Source: Sphingosinicella sp.
GTDB taxonomy: Bacteria; Pseudomonadota; Alphaproteobacteria; Sphingomonadales; Sphingomonadaceae
Assembly (NCBI GenBank): GCA_016793845.1
Contig: JAEULI010000135.1
Location: forward strand, 1-40,679
DNA: 40,679 nt
Reading direction: 5' to 3'
Shown here: piece after piece, positions 26,067 to 35,128 of the stretch
How the letters are laid out: each line of letters begins with the position of its first letter
Numbering within the stretch: the first letter of the stretch is position 1
Notes under the pieces: generated by a model
Database searches by the model: none
What the model was told of the DNA's origin: nothing
What the model saw: only the letters and a program-made list of their open reading frames with translations
Position numbers and translations under genes: made by a program

Positions 26067-26549
26067 TTACGCGGCCGTCTCGTCGGTAGCCGGCGCCTCT
26101 TCGGCAACCGCTTCCGGAGCCGCTTCAGCAACAGCTTCCTCGGCGGGAGCTTCGGCAGCCACTTCCGCAGGCGCTTCTTCCTCGGCCGGCGCGTTCGCGG
26201 CAGCTTCCGCCTCAGCGGCCTTCGCGGCACGCTCTTCGGCGCGCTCCTTGGCCTTCTCGCCCGGCTCAGCCTTCTTCGGGTTGTTCTTCGCGGTGCGCTT
26301 CATGAGGCCGGCGGCATCGAGGAAGCGGGCAACACGGTCAGACGGCTGCGCGCCGACCTTCAGCCAGTGCGCGGCGCGCTCGGTGTCGAGCTTCACGCGT
26401 TCGCCTGAATCCTTCGGCAGCAGCGGATTGTAGGTACCGAGGCGCTCCAGATACTTGCCGTCGCGCGGGTTGCGCGAATCGGCGACGACAATGCGGTAAA
26501 CGGGGCGCTTCTTGGCGCCGCCGCGGGCGAGACGGATGGAAATAGCCAT
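26067..26549 (-). CDS. rpsP: 30S ribosomal protein S16 with long Ala/Glu tail
   Basis: The product is 160 aa. The first 85 residues are ordinary S16 ([42 protein letters not shown]). From about residue 90 a basic linker ([23 protein letters not shown]) leads into about 60 residues made almost only of Ala, Glu, Pro and Val, doubling the usual 80-90 aa length. Alphaproteobacterial S16 proteins often have extended tails, though this one is strongly acidic and low-complexity. It starts 29 bases after the ffh stop. Confidence 0.96.
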   Translation of the reverse strand: MAISIRLARGGAKKRPVYRIVVADSRNPRDGKYLERLGTYNPLLPKDSGERVKLDTERAAHWLKVGAQPSDRVARFLDAAGLMKRTAKNNPKKAEPGEKAKERAEERAAKAAEAEAAANAPAEEEAPAEVAAEAPAEEAVAEAAPEAVAEEAPATDETAA

Positions 26550-26578
26550 TTTCTTCGTTTCCTTGCTTGAACTGAAAT

Positions 26579-28012
26579 CTAACGCTTGTTGAACCTGTCG
26601 AAGCCGGGCGGCAGCTGCGGCATCCCGCCTCCCCCCAATCCTCCGAGACCACCAAGGCCGGGGAGACCCCCGCCCATTTTCCCCATGAGACCGGCGAGCC
26701 CCTTCATGCCGCCCATCTTCCGGATCTTCTTCATCGCCGTGGACATTTCCTGGTGCATCTTCAGGAGCTTGTTCACCTCCTGCACCGTCGTCCCCGCGCC
26801 GTTCGCGATGCGGATCTTGCGCTTCGCGTTCAAAAGTTCGGGCTTGCCGCGTTCCTTCGGCGTCATGGAGAGGATCACCGCCTCCATGCGGCCGAGCAGC
26901 CTGTCGTCAGCGCCCGCTTTCTCGGCCTGCGCGGCGAGCTTGCCCATGCCGGGAAGCATCCCGATGAGACCCGCCATGCCACCCATCTTCTGCATCTGCT
27001 GAAGCTGCGAGCGCAGGTCGTTCATATCGAACTGACCCTTGGCGAGCTTCGCCGCCATGCGCTCGGCATCTTCCTGCTCGATCGTCGCCGCAGCCTTCTC
27101 GACGAGGCTGACGACGTCGCCCATGCCAAGAATGCGGCCCGCGACGCGCTGCGGATCGAACGCATCGAGTGCATCGAGCTTCTCACCGACACCGACGAAC
27201 TTGATCGGTTTGCCGGTGACGTGCCGCATCGAAAGCGCCGCACCGCCGCGCGCGTCGCCGTCCATGCGCGTCAGCACCACGCCGGTCAGATCGACCTGCT
27301 TCGAGAAGCTTTCAGCGACGTTCACGGCATCCTGGCCGGTGAGCGAGTCGACCACGAGCAGGATTTCCTGCGGCACCGCCACGGCGGCAACGCTCTGCAT
27401 CTCCGCCATCAACGCAGCATCGACGTGAAGGCGCCCCGCCGTATCGAGCATCAGCACGTCAAAGCCCTGCAGCTTCGCCGCCTGCAGCGCGCGGCGCGCG
27501 ATATCGACCGGCTGCTGCCCGGCGATCACCGGCAGCGTCGTCACTTCGGTCTGCTCGCCGAGCACGCGGAGCTGTTCCTGCGCGGCCGGGCGGTTGACGT
27601 CGAGCGAGGCCATCAAGACCTTCTTGCGGTCCTTCTCCTTCAGGCGCTTCGCGATCTTCGCGGTCGTGGTCGTCTTGCCCGAGCCCTGGAGGCCGACCAT
27701 CATGATGATGGCGGGCGGCGTGACATCGAGCTCAAGCCCTTCGGCATCGCCGCCGAGCATCACCGCAAGCTCGTCGTGGACGATCTTGACGACCTGTTGG
27801 CCTGGCGTGACCGAGCGCGTGACCTCGGCGCCGACAGCGCGTTCCGTGACCTTGTCGATGAAGCTCTTGGCGACGGGGAGCGCGACATCGGCTTCCAGAA
27901 GCGCGACGCGAACCTCGCGCATTGCTGCGCGCACGTCCGCCTCGGTCAGCGCACCGCGACCGCGAAGACGATCGAAGACACCACCAAGACGCTCTGAAAG
28001 GCTTTCGAACAT
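26579..28012 (-). CDS. ffh: Signal recognition particle protein Ffh
   Basis: The product is 477 aa from ATG 28012 (a GTG one codon upstream is the alternative). The NG GTPase has [18 protein letters not shown] at 107-124, [20 protein letters not shown] and [10 protein letters not shown]. The methionine-rich M domain follows, with [18 protein letters not shown] and a Gly/Pro-rich C-terminus. It binds signal sequences and 4.5S RNA and docks to FtsY, also encoded in this window (31769-32734). It is first in the ffh-rpsP-rimM-hydrolase-trmD-rplS unit. No 4.5S RNA gene was recognised nearby. Confidence 0.97.
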   Translation of the reverse strand: MFESLSERLGGVFDRLRGRGALTEADVRAAMREVRVALLEADVALPVAKSFIDKVTERAVGAEVTRSVTPGQQVVKIVHDELAVMLGGDAEGLELDVTPPAIIMMVGLQGSGKTTTTAKIAKRLKEKDRKKVLMASLDVNRPAAQEQLRVLGEQTEVTTLPVIAGQQPVDIARRALQAAKLQGFDVLMLDTAGRLHVDAALMAEMQSVAAVAVPQEILLVVDSLTGQDAVNVAESFSKQVDLTGVVLTRMDGDARGGAALSMRHVTGKPIKFVGVGEKLDALDAFDPQRVAGRILGMGDVVSLVEKAAATIEQEDAERMAAKLAKGQFDMNDLRSQLQQMQKMGGMAGLIGMLPGMGKLAAQAEKAGADDRLLGRMEAVILSMTPKERGKPELLNAKRKIRIANGAGTTVQEVNKLLKMHQEMSTAMKKIRKMGGMKGLAGLMGKMGGGLPGLGGLGGLGGGGMPQLPPGFDRFNKR

Positions 28013-28347
28013 CACAATCCCTTATGCGAAACGCCCCAACGCAAAACGCGCCGGTGGGCGAATCTTCGCTGACCGGCGTGCATCCGTGGACGCGTCTCAT
28101 ACTCGCGCTTTCAAGAAAAAGCAGGGTTCCCCTAGGCCCGCGCACACGCGATGTCAATGCAGCAGGCCTGCAATGTGGCCGCGTCGCAACACTACGGGCC
28201 GGTTCCGCTCCGCCGATGCAACCCGACACCCGACCCGCCGGTTATGTCCGCGTCGCCGGTTCAACAGGGCAACAGGCCGGCGAGGTGTTTAGCCCCGGGC
28301 CATGGGTTTTCCGCCCATGGAGCCCCAAGCGTAAGAGGACAAATTCC
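28013..28347. other. Divergent intergenic region between ffh and the outer-membrane protein gene
   Basis: This 335-base gap contains no convincing gene. It must hold the ffh promoter (minus strand) and that of the barrel protein (plus strand). On the minus strand a TTGAAA follows a TTTTTC run near 28110-28120 but lacks a good -10. The motif CCGGTT recurs around 28200-28265, and a perfect hairpin sits at 28300-28320. The universally conserved SRP RNA loop was looked for and not found. Confidence 0.5.
28300..28320 (+). repeat. Perfect hairpin in the 5' leader of the barrel-protein gene
   Basis: CCATGGG and CCCATGG are perfect 7-bp arms around the loop TTTTCCG, ending 27 bases before the ATG at 28348 and shortly before the AGAGGAC ribosome-binding site. 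Each arm contains a palindromic CCATGG. It may stabilise the message or act as an sRNA/attenuation element; no T-tract follows, so it is not a classic terminator. Confidence 0.5.
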
Positions 28348-28893
28348 ATGAAAGCCATTCTGATCGCAGCGCTCGCCGCTGCCACCCTTCCTGTCGCCGC
28401 AGCAAGCGCGCAGGAGGCCCCGGACGGCAGCCGCGGCTTCGGCATCGAACCCTATGTGGGTATCGGCGGCGGCTGGCACGATTTCGATAGCGGCAACAAG
28501 GGCTTGCTGCAGACGCAGGGCAGCGCCAAGGGCGGTCTCGTCACCGGCTTTGCGGGCGTCAACGTGCCGCTCGGCATGTTCGTCGTGGGTGCCGAGGGCA
28601 ATGTCGCCAAGGGCTTCGGCGACATCGACTGGGAGTACGGCGTCACCGGGCATCTTGGCCTTCGCATCGGCGAAAGCGGCATGATCTTCGGCCGCGCCGG
28701 CTACCAGTGGGTCAACACCGATATCGGTGACGACCGTAACGAACTCTATGGTTTCGGCGTCGAAGTCGGGCCGAAGGACATCGGCCTTGGCGGCATCACT
28801 GGCGAAAGCGGCGTTCGCCTGCGCCTTGCTGTCGATACGTTCGACGAGTTCCAGAGCATCCGCCCGACAGCAGCGGTCGTGTTCCACTTCTAA
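28348..28893 (+). CDS. Outer-membrane beta-barrel protein (opacity/OmpA-like barrel)
   Basis: The product is 181 aa from ATG 28348, with AGAGGAC as ribosome-binding site. A signal peptide (MKAILIAALAAATLPVAAASA) precedes a Gly-rich, alternating hydrophobic pattern: YVGIGGGWHDFDSG, LVTGFAGVNVPLGMFVVGAEGNV, GVTGHLGLRIGESGMIFGRAGYQWV. It ends with VVFHF, the C-terminal aromatic signature recognised by the BAM complex. The size suits an eight-stranded barrel. Its role is not clear; such proteins are structural or surface proteins in sphingomonads. It is convergent with the lipoprotein methyltransferase gene. Confidence 0.85.
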   Translation: MKAILIAALAAATLPVAAASAQEAPDGSRGFGIEPYVGIGGGWHDFDSGNKGLLQTQGSAKGGLVTGFAGVNVPLGMFVVGAEGNVAKGFGDIDWEYGVTGHLGLRIGESGMIFGRAGYQWVNTDIGDDRNELYGFGVEVGPKDIGLGGITGESGVRLRLAVDTFDEFQSIRPTAAVVFHF

Positions 28894-28903
28894 CCCGCGC
28901 AGC

Positions 28904-28936
28904 GGCGCCGTGGATGCCTTGGGCGTCTACGGCGCC
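28904..28936. terminator. Possible bidirectional terminator between convergent genes
   Basis: GGCGCCGT (28904-28911) and ACGGCGCC (28929-28936) are perfect 8-bp arms with a 17-base loop, placed after the barrel-protein stop and overlapping the last codons of the convergent methyltransferase. There is no T-run on either side, so intrinsic termination is uncertain. Confidence 0.35.
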
Positions 28937-29637
28937 GACCGGCAGGGCTGGATGTCGATCGGGCGCGGGCGCGGCTTCGTCGCCGCGTAGATCGCAAGGT
29001 ACGACTTGCCGTCCAGCTCGTGCAGCGCTTGCCGCTCAAAACCGATCGCCAGCACCTCGCATTCCAGTAGCCAAGGCGGTGTGCCGTGGTTCCGTGTCGG
29101 CCGGTCTGCATCGACGATGCCGACCAGCGCTCCCGGTTTCAGGCTCGTGCGCAGATTCCAGAGCAGTTCGTATGGATTCTCGATCTCGTGATACATGTGC
29201 ACGAGGAGCGCGCGGTCGAGGCTCTGGGACGGCAGCTTCGGATCGCCGGGCGTGCCGAGCACCACAGAGACGTTGCTGAACCCCGCAGCGTGCACGCGGC
29301 CGCGCAGGTCGTTCACGGTGTTCTCGAAAATATCCTCGGCATAGACACGGCCTGCATCGCCCACGCGGCGCGAGAGGTTCACGGTGTAGTAGCCCCGCCC
29401 TGCACCGATATCGGCGACGATCGAGCCGGGCGCGATACCCATCAGGTCCATTACGCGGCGCGCCTCGCCCGCCTGCTCGCGGCTCTCTTCGTCGGAAAAC
29501 TGGGCGCTGACGATCTCGGCGACGGGCCGCTCGACGGACGGGAAGCTGTCCTCGCCGGGCGGCGGCGGCGGCGCGGGCGGCGCCTTGCAGGCCGCCAGCA
29601 GCACGAGCGAAGACAGCAGGAGGACGCGGCGATTCAT
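28927..29637 (-). CDS. Lipoprotein-type class I SAM-dependent methyltransferase
   Basis: The product is 236 aa from ATG 29637. The N-terminus MNRRVLLLSSLVLLAAC is a lipoprotein signal with lipobox LAAC at Cys17, followed by a Pro-rich linker (KAPPAPPPPPGED). The rest is a Rossmann methyltransferase: motif I VADIGAGRGYYTVNLSRRV, an acidic residue after strand 2 (VYAEDIF) and a post-motif region LLVHMYHEIENPYELL. The combination of an export signal and an apparently intact SAM site is odd, since SAM is not known to be available in the periplasm. Substrate unknown. It diverges from dapF with 91 bases between starts. Confidence 0.85.
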   Translation of the reverse strand: MNRRVLLLSSLVLLAACKAPPAPPPPPGEDSFPSVERPVAEIVSAQFSDEESREQAGEARRVMDLMGIAPGSIVADIGAGRGYYTVNLSRRVGDAGRVYAEDIFENTVNDLRGRVHAAGFSNVSVVLGTPGDPKLPSQSLDRALLVHMYHEIENPYELLWNLRTSLKPGALVGIVDADRPTRNHGTPPWLLECEVLAIGFERQALHELDGKSYLAIYAATKPRPRPIDIQPCRSAP

Positions 29638-29728
29638 TGCGCCCTGTCTACCGCGAACGCTGCCGCGCAGGCAATGCGACGGGCACGTGCATGGACTTGC
29701 GCGTGTGCAATCCTTACATGCGGGCGCG

Positions 29729-30535
29729 ATGACTCGCCCGTTTCTCAAGATGCACGGCCTTGGCAACGACTTCGTCGTATTCGATGCGCGCCGCGATCCG
29801 CTGTCGCTGACGGCGCAGCAGGTGCGCGCCATCGCGGACCGCTATAGGGGCGTCGGCTGCGATCAGCTGATCGTCATCGAACGATCCGACCGAGCCGATG
29901 CGTGGATGCGGATATGGAATGCTGACGGCGGCGAGGTGGAGGCGTGCGGCAACGCATCCCGCTGCGTGGCGCAGGTGATCGGGGCGAACGCCGTGATCGA
30001 GACCGCCGGCGGCCTCATCGAGGGCACCGCGACGGCGGACGGCGCCAGCATCGACATGGGCGCGCCGCGCTTCGGCTGGGACGAGATCCCGCTCGCCTAC
30101 GCGATGGACACGCTGCACATGCCGGTCGGCTGGGAAACACTGGAGAGCCCGGTCGCGGTGAATGTCGGCAACCCGCACGTCGTGTTCTTCGTGCCCGACA
30201 CGGACGCGATCGACCTCGAACGGCTGGGGCCGATCATCGAGCATGACCCGCTGTTTCCCGCGCGCATCAATGTGAACGCTGCAAGCATCGTTTCGCGCGA
30301 ACACATCCGCCTGCGGGTGTGGGAGCGCGGCGTCGGCCTGACGCGCGCCTGCGGCACCGGGGCGTGCGCCACCGCGATCGCGGCGATGCGGCGGGGCCTC
30401 GTCGGTCGCAACGTGACGGTCACGCTGCCCGGCGGCGATCTTTCGATCGCGTGGCGGGACGACAACCACATCGTGATGACCGGCCCCGCGACCACCGCCT
30501 TCACCGGCGAGATCGACCTCGAGGCCTACGCTTGA
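29729..30535 (+). CDS. dapF: Diaminopimelate epimerase
   Basis: The product is 268 aa from ATG 29729 (MTRPFLKMHGLGNDFVVFD). The two catalytic cysteines are visible: Cys73 in EACGNASRC and Cys208 in TRACGTGACAT. DapF converts LL- to meso-diaminopimelate for lysine and peptidoglycan. It is followed by mtaB with a TTGA overlap and then ftsY and yciB, an arrangement common in alphaproteobacteria. Confidence 0.97.
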   Translation: MTRPFLKMHGLGNDFVVFDARRDPLSLTAQQVRAIADRYRGVGCDQLIVIERSDRADAWMRIWNADGGEVEACGNASRCVAQVIGANAVIETAGGLIEGTATADGASIDMGAPRFGWDEIPLAYAMDTLHMPVGWETLESPVAVNVGNPHVVFFVPDTDAIDLERLGPIIEHDPLFPARINVNAASIVSREHIRLRVWERGVGLTRACGTGACATAIAAMRRGLVGRNVTVTLPGGDLSIAWRDDNHIVMTGPATTAFTGEIDLEAYA

Positions 30536-31776
30536 GCGAAGCGACGGTCATCAACCTCGGTTGCCGGCTCAACATCTACGAGGGCGAGATCATCCGGCAG
30601 CACCTCGCCGCCGCCGGGGACAGCGACACCATCGTCATCAACAGCTGCGCCGTCACCGGCGAGGCAGTGCGGCAGGCGCGGCAGACGATCCGGCGCCTGA
30701 AGCGCGAACGCCCCGATGCGCGCGTTATCGTCACCGGCTGCGCGGCGCAGGTGGAAGCGGCGGGCTTCGCGGCGATGCCCGAGGTTTCCCGCGTCGTCGG
30801 CAATGCCGAGAAGCTGGACGCCGCCACGCTGCTGGGCGGAGAGCGCGTGCGCGTGGGCGACATCATGGCGGTGCGCGAGACGGCGCCGCACCTGCTGGAC
30901 GGCTTTTCCGCCAACACCCGCGCCTTCGTGGAGGTGCAGAACGGCTGCGATCACCGCTGCACCTTCTGCATCATCCCCTACGCGCGCGGCAATTCACGCA
31001 GCGTTCCCGCCGGCCTCGTCATCGACCGCATCAAAAGACTCGTGGAGGGCGGCGCGCAGGAGGTCGTGCTGACCGGCGTTGACCTCACCTCCTACGGCCC
31101 CGATCTTCCGGGCAGCCCGACACTGGGCAGGCTCGTGCAACGCGTTCTGACCCACGTGCCGACATTGCGCCGCCTGCGCCTCTCCTCGATCGATTCGATC
31201 GAGGCCGACCCCGCGCTCGTCGAGGCGATCACGGGCGAGGCGCGCGTGATGCCGCACCTGCACCTGTCGCTGCAATCGGGTGACGACATGATCCTGAAGC
31301 GCATGAAGCGCCGCCACACGCGCGCCGACGCCGTGCGCTTCGTGGAAGCGGTGAAGACGAAGCGGCCGGAGATCGCCATCGGCGCCGACATCATCGCGGG
31401 CTTCCCAACCGAGACCGACGCGATGTTCGAGAACTCGCTGCGCCTCGTCGACGACTGCGACATCGTGTTCGGCCACATCTTCCCCTACTCCGCGCGCACC
31501 GGCACGCCCGCCGCGCGGATGCCGCAGCTTCCCGTGCCCGTTCGCAAGGCACGCGCCGCCCAGCTGCGCGGGGCCGCCACCCGGAAGCTCGCCGCCCACC
31601 TCGCAGCGCAGCAGGGCCGGGAAATCGACGTGCTCGTGGAAAAGGACGGCCACACCGGCCACGCCGCCGATTTCACACCCGCCGCACTCGACCAGTCCGC
31701 GCTACCGGGCAGCATCGTGCGCGCACGCGTGACTGGCGCGGAGGCGTCGAGGCTGCTAGCGACCCCACGTGAGTGA
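30532..31776 (+). CDS. mtaB: tRNA t6A37 methylthiotransferase MtaB
   Basis: The product is 414 aa from a TTG at 30532 that overlaps the dapF stop (TTGA); no ATG or GTG lies before the first conserved cysteine. The N-terminal cluster ligands are Cys11, Cys39 and Cys70, and the radical SAM triad is CDHRCTFC (139-146). The TRAM-like C-terminus follows. MtaB converts t6A37 to ms2t6A. The length and NSCAVTGEAVRQARQ motif fit MtaB rather than MiaB or RimO. tsaE, needed to make t6A, is also in this window. It overlaps ftsY by 8 bases. Confidence 0.93.
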   Translation: MSEATVINLGCRLNIYEGEIIRQHLAAAGDSDTIVINSCAVTGEAVRQARQTIRRLKRERPDARVIVTGCAAQVEAAGFAAMPEVSRVVGNAEKLDAATLLGGERVRVGDIMAVRETAPHLLDGFSANTRAFVEVQNGCDHRCTFCIIPYARGNSRSVPAGLVIDRIKRLVEGGAQEVVLTGVDLTSYGPDLPGSPTLGRLVQRVLTHVPTLRRLRLSSIDSIEADPALVEAITGEARVMPHLHLSLQSGDDMILKRMKRRHTRADAVRFVEAVKTKRPEIAIGADIIAGFPTETDAMFENSLRLVDDCDIVFGHIFPYSARTGTPAARMPQLPVPVRKARAAQLRGAATRKLAAHLAAQQGREIDVLVEKDGHTGHAADFTPAALDQSALPGSIVRARVTGAEASRLLATPRE

Positions 31777-32734
31777 AGATTTGAGCGAAGAACAGGCAGA
31801 ACCCAAAGGCTGGCTCGCACGGCTCCGCGCCGGGCTTCAGCGCACCTCCGGCAAGCTCGGCGACAATCTCGCCGGGCTCGTTTCGAAGCGACCGCTCGAC
31901 GACGCGATGCTGGAGGAGATCGAGGAGGCGCTGATCGCCTCCGACCTCGGCCCCGCCACCGCCGCGCGCATCACCGCGAAGCTCGCCGCCGACAAGTTCG
32001 ACCGGCAGGTGAGCGACGACGAAGTGAAAACGGTCGTCGCCGCCGAGGTGGAAGCGGTTCTCGCGAAGGTGGCGCATCCCATCGAGGTGACCGCCTTCCC
32101 GCGCCCGCACGTGATCCTCGTTGTCGGCGTCAACGGATCGGGCAAGACCACCACCATCGCCAAGCTCGCGCACCTGTTTCAGGAGCAGGACTATTCGGTG
32201 ATGCTGGCAGCGGGCGACACGTTCCGCGCCGCTGCCATCGAGCAGCTTTCGATCTGGGGCGGGCGGCTCAATATCCCCGTCGTTTCCGGCACCGTGGGCG
32301 GCGATGCCGCAGCGCTCTCGTTCGAGGCACTGACCAAGGCACGCGCGGCGGGCGCGGACGTGCTGATCATCGACACCGCCGGACGCCTTCAGAACAAGGC
32401 GGGGCTGATGGACGAGCTTGCGAAGATCAAGCGTGTGCTGAAGCGTCAGATGGAATCCGCGCCGCACGATGTCGTGCTCGTGCTCGACGCGACCACGGGA
32501 CAGAATGCGCTGAACCAGATCGACGTGTTCCGCGAAGTCGCCGGCGTCACCGGCCTCGTGATGACGAAGCTGGACGGCACCGCGCGCGGCGGCGTGCTCG
32601 TCGCGGCGGCGGACCGCGCGAAACTCCCTGTTCATGCGATTGGCGTAGGGGAACAGATCGACGATCTGCGCCCGTTCGATCCGGCGGAGTTCGCTCGCGC
32701 GCTTGCGGGCATGGGTTCGAGGAAAGACGCATAA
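31769..32734 (+). CDS. ftsY: Signal recognition particle receptor FtsY
   Basis: The product is 321 aa from a GTG at 31769. The acidic A region is very short; the N domain starts at GWLARLRAGLQRTSGKLGDNL. The GTPase has GVNGSGKTTTIAKLA at 120-134, AAGDTFRAAAIEQL, DTAGRLQNK and TKLDGTARGG. It receives Ffh-ribosome complexes at the inner membrane. The reduced A domain means membrane binding must rely on the amphipathic N-terminal helix. Its stop shares a base with the yciB start (TAATG). Confidence 0.96.
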   Translation: MSEDLSEEQAEPKGWLARLRAGLQRTSGKLGDNLAGLVSKRPLDDAMLEEIEEALIASDLGPATAARITAKLAADKFDRQVSDDEVKTVVAAEVEAVLAKVAHPIEVTAFPRPHVILVVGVNGSGKTTTIAKLAHLFQEQDYSVMLAAGDTFRAAAIEQLSIWGGRLNIPVVSGTVGGDAAALSFEALTKARAAGADVLIIDTAGRLQNKAGLMDELAKIKRVLKRQMESAPHDVVLVLDATTGQNALNQIDVFREVAGVTGLVMTKLDGTARGGVLVAAADRAKLPVHAIGVGEQIDDLRPFDPAEFARALAGMGSRKDA

Positions 32735-33327
32735 TGGCTGACACGGAAGACAAGACCAAAGGCTCTGGCCTGCGCATGGCGCTCGATTTCGGGCCGCTGC
32801 TCGTGTTCTTCGCGGTGAACAGCCTTGCCCCGGGCGACGATGTCAATCAGGCGGTGTGGGCGACGGCGGCATTCATGATCGCAACCGCCATCGCCATGAT
32901 CGTCTCCAAGGTGAAGACGGGCCGCATCGGCCCGATGCAGTGGTTCACCGGCATCGTTGTGGCGGTGTTCGGCGGCATGACGATCTACCTGCGCGACGAA
33001 AGCTTCTTCCAGATCAAGACGACGATCATCTACGCGATGTTCGCCGCGATCCTGTTCTTCGGCCTGCTGACGGGGCGCCCGCTGCTCAAGCTCGTCATGG
33101 AAAGCGGCTTTCCCGAAATGGACGATCACGGCTGGAAGAAACTGACACGCAACTGGGCGTTCTTCTTCCTCGCGATGGCGATCCTGAACGAAGGCCTGCG
33201 CGCGTACCTGACCTTCGACCAGTGGGTCGCCTTCAAGGTGTGGGGCGTCCTCGTGATCTCGATGATCTTCGCCGCCTCTCAGGCGCCGATCCTGATGAAA
33301 CACGGCAAGGACGAAGGGGCGGACTGA
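32734..33327 (+). CDS. yciB: Inner-membrane septation protein A family (YciB/IspZ)
   Basis: The product is 197 aa with about five hydrophobic segments and the conserved start LRMALDFGPLLVFFAVN, then KTGRIGPMQWFTGIVVAVFGGMTIYL, and RNWAFFFLAMAILNEGLRA. YciB proteins affect cell division and envelope synthesis in enterobacteria, with no known enzymatic role. It is the last gene of the dapF-mtaB-ftsY-yciB unit and ends 7 bases from the stop of a convergent exported protein. Confidence 0.93.
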   Translation: MADTEDKTKGSGLRMALDFGPLLVFFAVNSLAPGDDVNQAVWATAAFMIATAIAMIVSKVKTGRIGPMQWFTGIVVAVFGGMTIYLRDESFFQIKTTIIYAMFAAILFFGLLTGRPLLKLVMESGFPEMDDHGWKKLTRNWAFFFLAMAILNEGLRAYLTFDQWVAFKVWGVLVISMIFAASQAPILMKHGKDEGAD

Positions 33328-33334
33328 TCAAGTC

Positions 33335-35080
33335 CTAGTCAGTGAACGATACACCTGCGTGCTTCATCGAGGCGAGGCCGGCGTATTTCCACTTGCCCGT
33401 CCGGTCACGGGCACGTTCGGTACGCTTCACGGCGTCATCCAGACCTGAAACGGGCGGCATCCATCCCTTGCGGGCCGCATCTGCGGCGAGCCGCAACGAC
33501 CAGTATCCGCGCAGCACGTAGTGCGCGGGCGCCCCTTCGAAACTATCGGTCGGATGAGGACTTGTGCTCGCCACCCACGCGATGAAGCCCTTGCGATCCT
33601 GATACGGCAGCTTGCCGGCCACGAGGAGCGGAAAGCCTGATCCTTTGCCGGCTCCGTAGAAACCCTGCGCACCGCCGATCTCGCCAAACCGCAGCACAAA
33701 ATTCTCCGCAATTCGCCTCATGAGCGCGGGTTCACCTACGGATGCCCAGAGATAAGCTGCCTCTGGCCCATAGGCCTGAATCATGAAGTTCGAATAGGCA
33801 TTGTCTTCGTCGCGATCGATACCGCGAAAAATGGAAGATGCCCGCGCCTGCGCATCACGCCCCGCGTCCATGCGCGCGAGTTGCATCTTCCATCCGGCCC
33901 ACAGGTCCGCATTCATCTTTTCCGCGCGCGCTCTGGGCCAGAAGATATTGCCGCGATCGGAGGTGGCGTTGGCGACGATGTCGCGCAGCTTCCACATCGC
34001 CGTAAACTGGTTCAGCGTCGTCCGTTGATAGCCGAAGCGCGGCACGTAACGACCCGGGATGCGGCGATAGTTGCTGGCAAGCGCATAGGCCATGATCGCC
34101 TGCTGGAGGATCGCCGCACGCGGATCACCCGTGGCCAGCCAATAGGCATAGCCGTGGTTGAACAGATGCGCCTCGTCGCGGCGATGACTGTAGGTCTTTC
34201 CCGCCTCTGCACCGATCTCGGCGAGCCATCGATAATTCTGGGGCGCGGTCCACTTCCCTTCGTCGCCATAGTTATCGCCGCCGGAGACACTGCCTTCATT
34301 GACGTAGGGGCGATCACCGGGCAGCGGCACCTGTGGATCACGCATCTGGTGATGCCGTTCGGACCAGATCACGAAATTGGGCAGGCTGAGACCGTAAAGC
34401 GTTTCGACACGGGCACGCTTCGCCGCAGCGGTGAAAGCCTTGCCGTCGCGATCGAGCGCCGCAGCGATCATCCGGGCATCGGTTTCCGAAAGAAAGCCGC
34501 GCGAAGAACCCGCCTCACCTGCCTGACCGGAAACCGTGCCGATGGCATTGTTGGAGGACGAGCGCCCATAGATACGATCCGGGCGATAGTCGTCCTGAGC
34601 GGCATCCTTGCGGTTGCGGGGCGGGGAAAAGCCATCGAATGCCCGCGCAGCATATGGCAGCACCCGCTTTGCCTGGACGGCGGCGACGACTCTCGCCATC
34701 GTCGGCGTTACCGGCTCTCCCGTGTCCGCACATTTCATGGACCCGGGCAGTACCGACAGCACAATCGGATCCCCATCGATTTTCACATCATACTGGCGCT
34801 CTTCGATCATCCCGCCCCCATCGGGCGCGCGGACAATGCAGAGCGAATACCAATCGGGCTTCCCACGATAGGTGAACACATAACTGCGCCCATCGCCGAC
34901 ACGGCCAAGATCGGCAACCGGCCACTCACCGCTGGAGGTTCGGATTATGTCGAGAGCGGCGGCACGAAGCGGCTTGCCATCGATGACGATGGCTCTGGGC
35001 GCTGCGACCAACGCCGTAGGGGCTGTTCCGGCCAGAACCAGGGCAGAGAGAAACAGCTTTGTAAAACCCGGTCCGGACAT
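33335..35080 (-). CDS. Large exported protein of unrecognised function (tandem paralog B)
   Basis: The product is 581 aa from ATG 35080, with a signal peptide ending near ALVAA (residue 27). It is homologous over nearly its whole length to the protein encoded just upstream (35129-37138). An N-terminal beta-rich domain (30-140) carries WYSLCIVR and VLPGSMKCADTGEP. The large helical remainder contains YGLSLPNFVIWSE, a fully conserved block DEAHLFNHGYAYWLATGDP at 302-320, and AYSNFMIQAYGPEAAYL. The DEAH-x-YWLATGDP block recalls uncharacterised six-hairpin (alpha/alpha toroid) carbohydrate-active proteins. That is a weak inference; no catalytic residues are assigned. It lacks the Pro-Thr linker and lipobox. 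Confidence 0.85.
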   Translation of the reverse strand: MSGPGFTKLFLSALVLAGTAPTALVAAPRAIVIDGKPLRAAALDIIRTSSGEWPVADLGRVGDGRSYVFTYRGKPDWYSLCIVRAPDGGGMIEERQYDVKIDGDPIVLSVLPGSMKCADTGEPVTPTMARVVAAVQAKRVLPYAARAFDGFSPPRNRKDAAQDDYRPDRIYGRSSSNNAIGTVSGQAGEAGSSRGFLSETDARMIAAALDRDGKAFTAAAKRARVETLYGLSLPNFVIWSERHHQMRDPQVPLPGDRPYVNEGSVSGGDNYGDEGKWTAPQNYRWLAEIGAEAGKTYSHRRDEAHLFNHGYAYWLATGDPRAAILQQAIMAYALASNYRRIPGRYVPRFGYQRTTLNQFTAMWKLRDIVANATSDRGNIFWPRARAEKMNADLWAGWKMQLARMDAGRDAQARASSIFRGIDRDEDNAYSNFMIQAYGPEAAYLWASVGEPALMRRIAENFVLRFGEIGGAQGFYGAGKGSGFPLLVAGKLPYQDRKGFIAWVASTSPHPTDSFEGAPAHYVLRGYWSLRLAADAARKGWMPPVSGLDDAVKRTERARDRTGKWKYAGLASMKHAGVSFTD

Positions 35081-35128
35081 GCGGACAGAGTGACACCTTG
35101 CTCCTGGCGGAACAAGGCGCCACTCAAA

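Noticed and set aside
28013-28347. Possible 4.5S SRP RNA gene next to ffh.
   Set aside because: The conserved SRP RNA tetraloop and asymmetric-loop sequence was not found on either strand of this gap.
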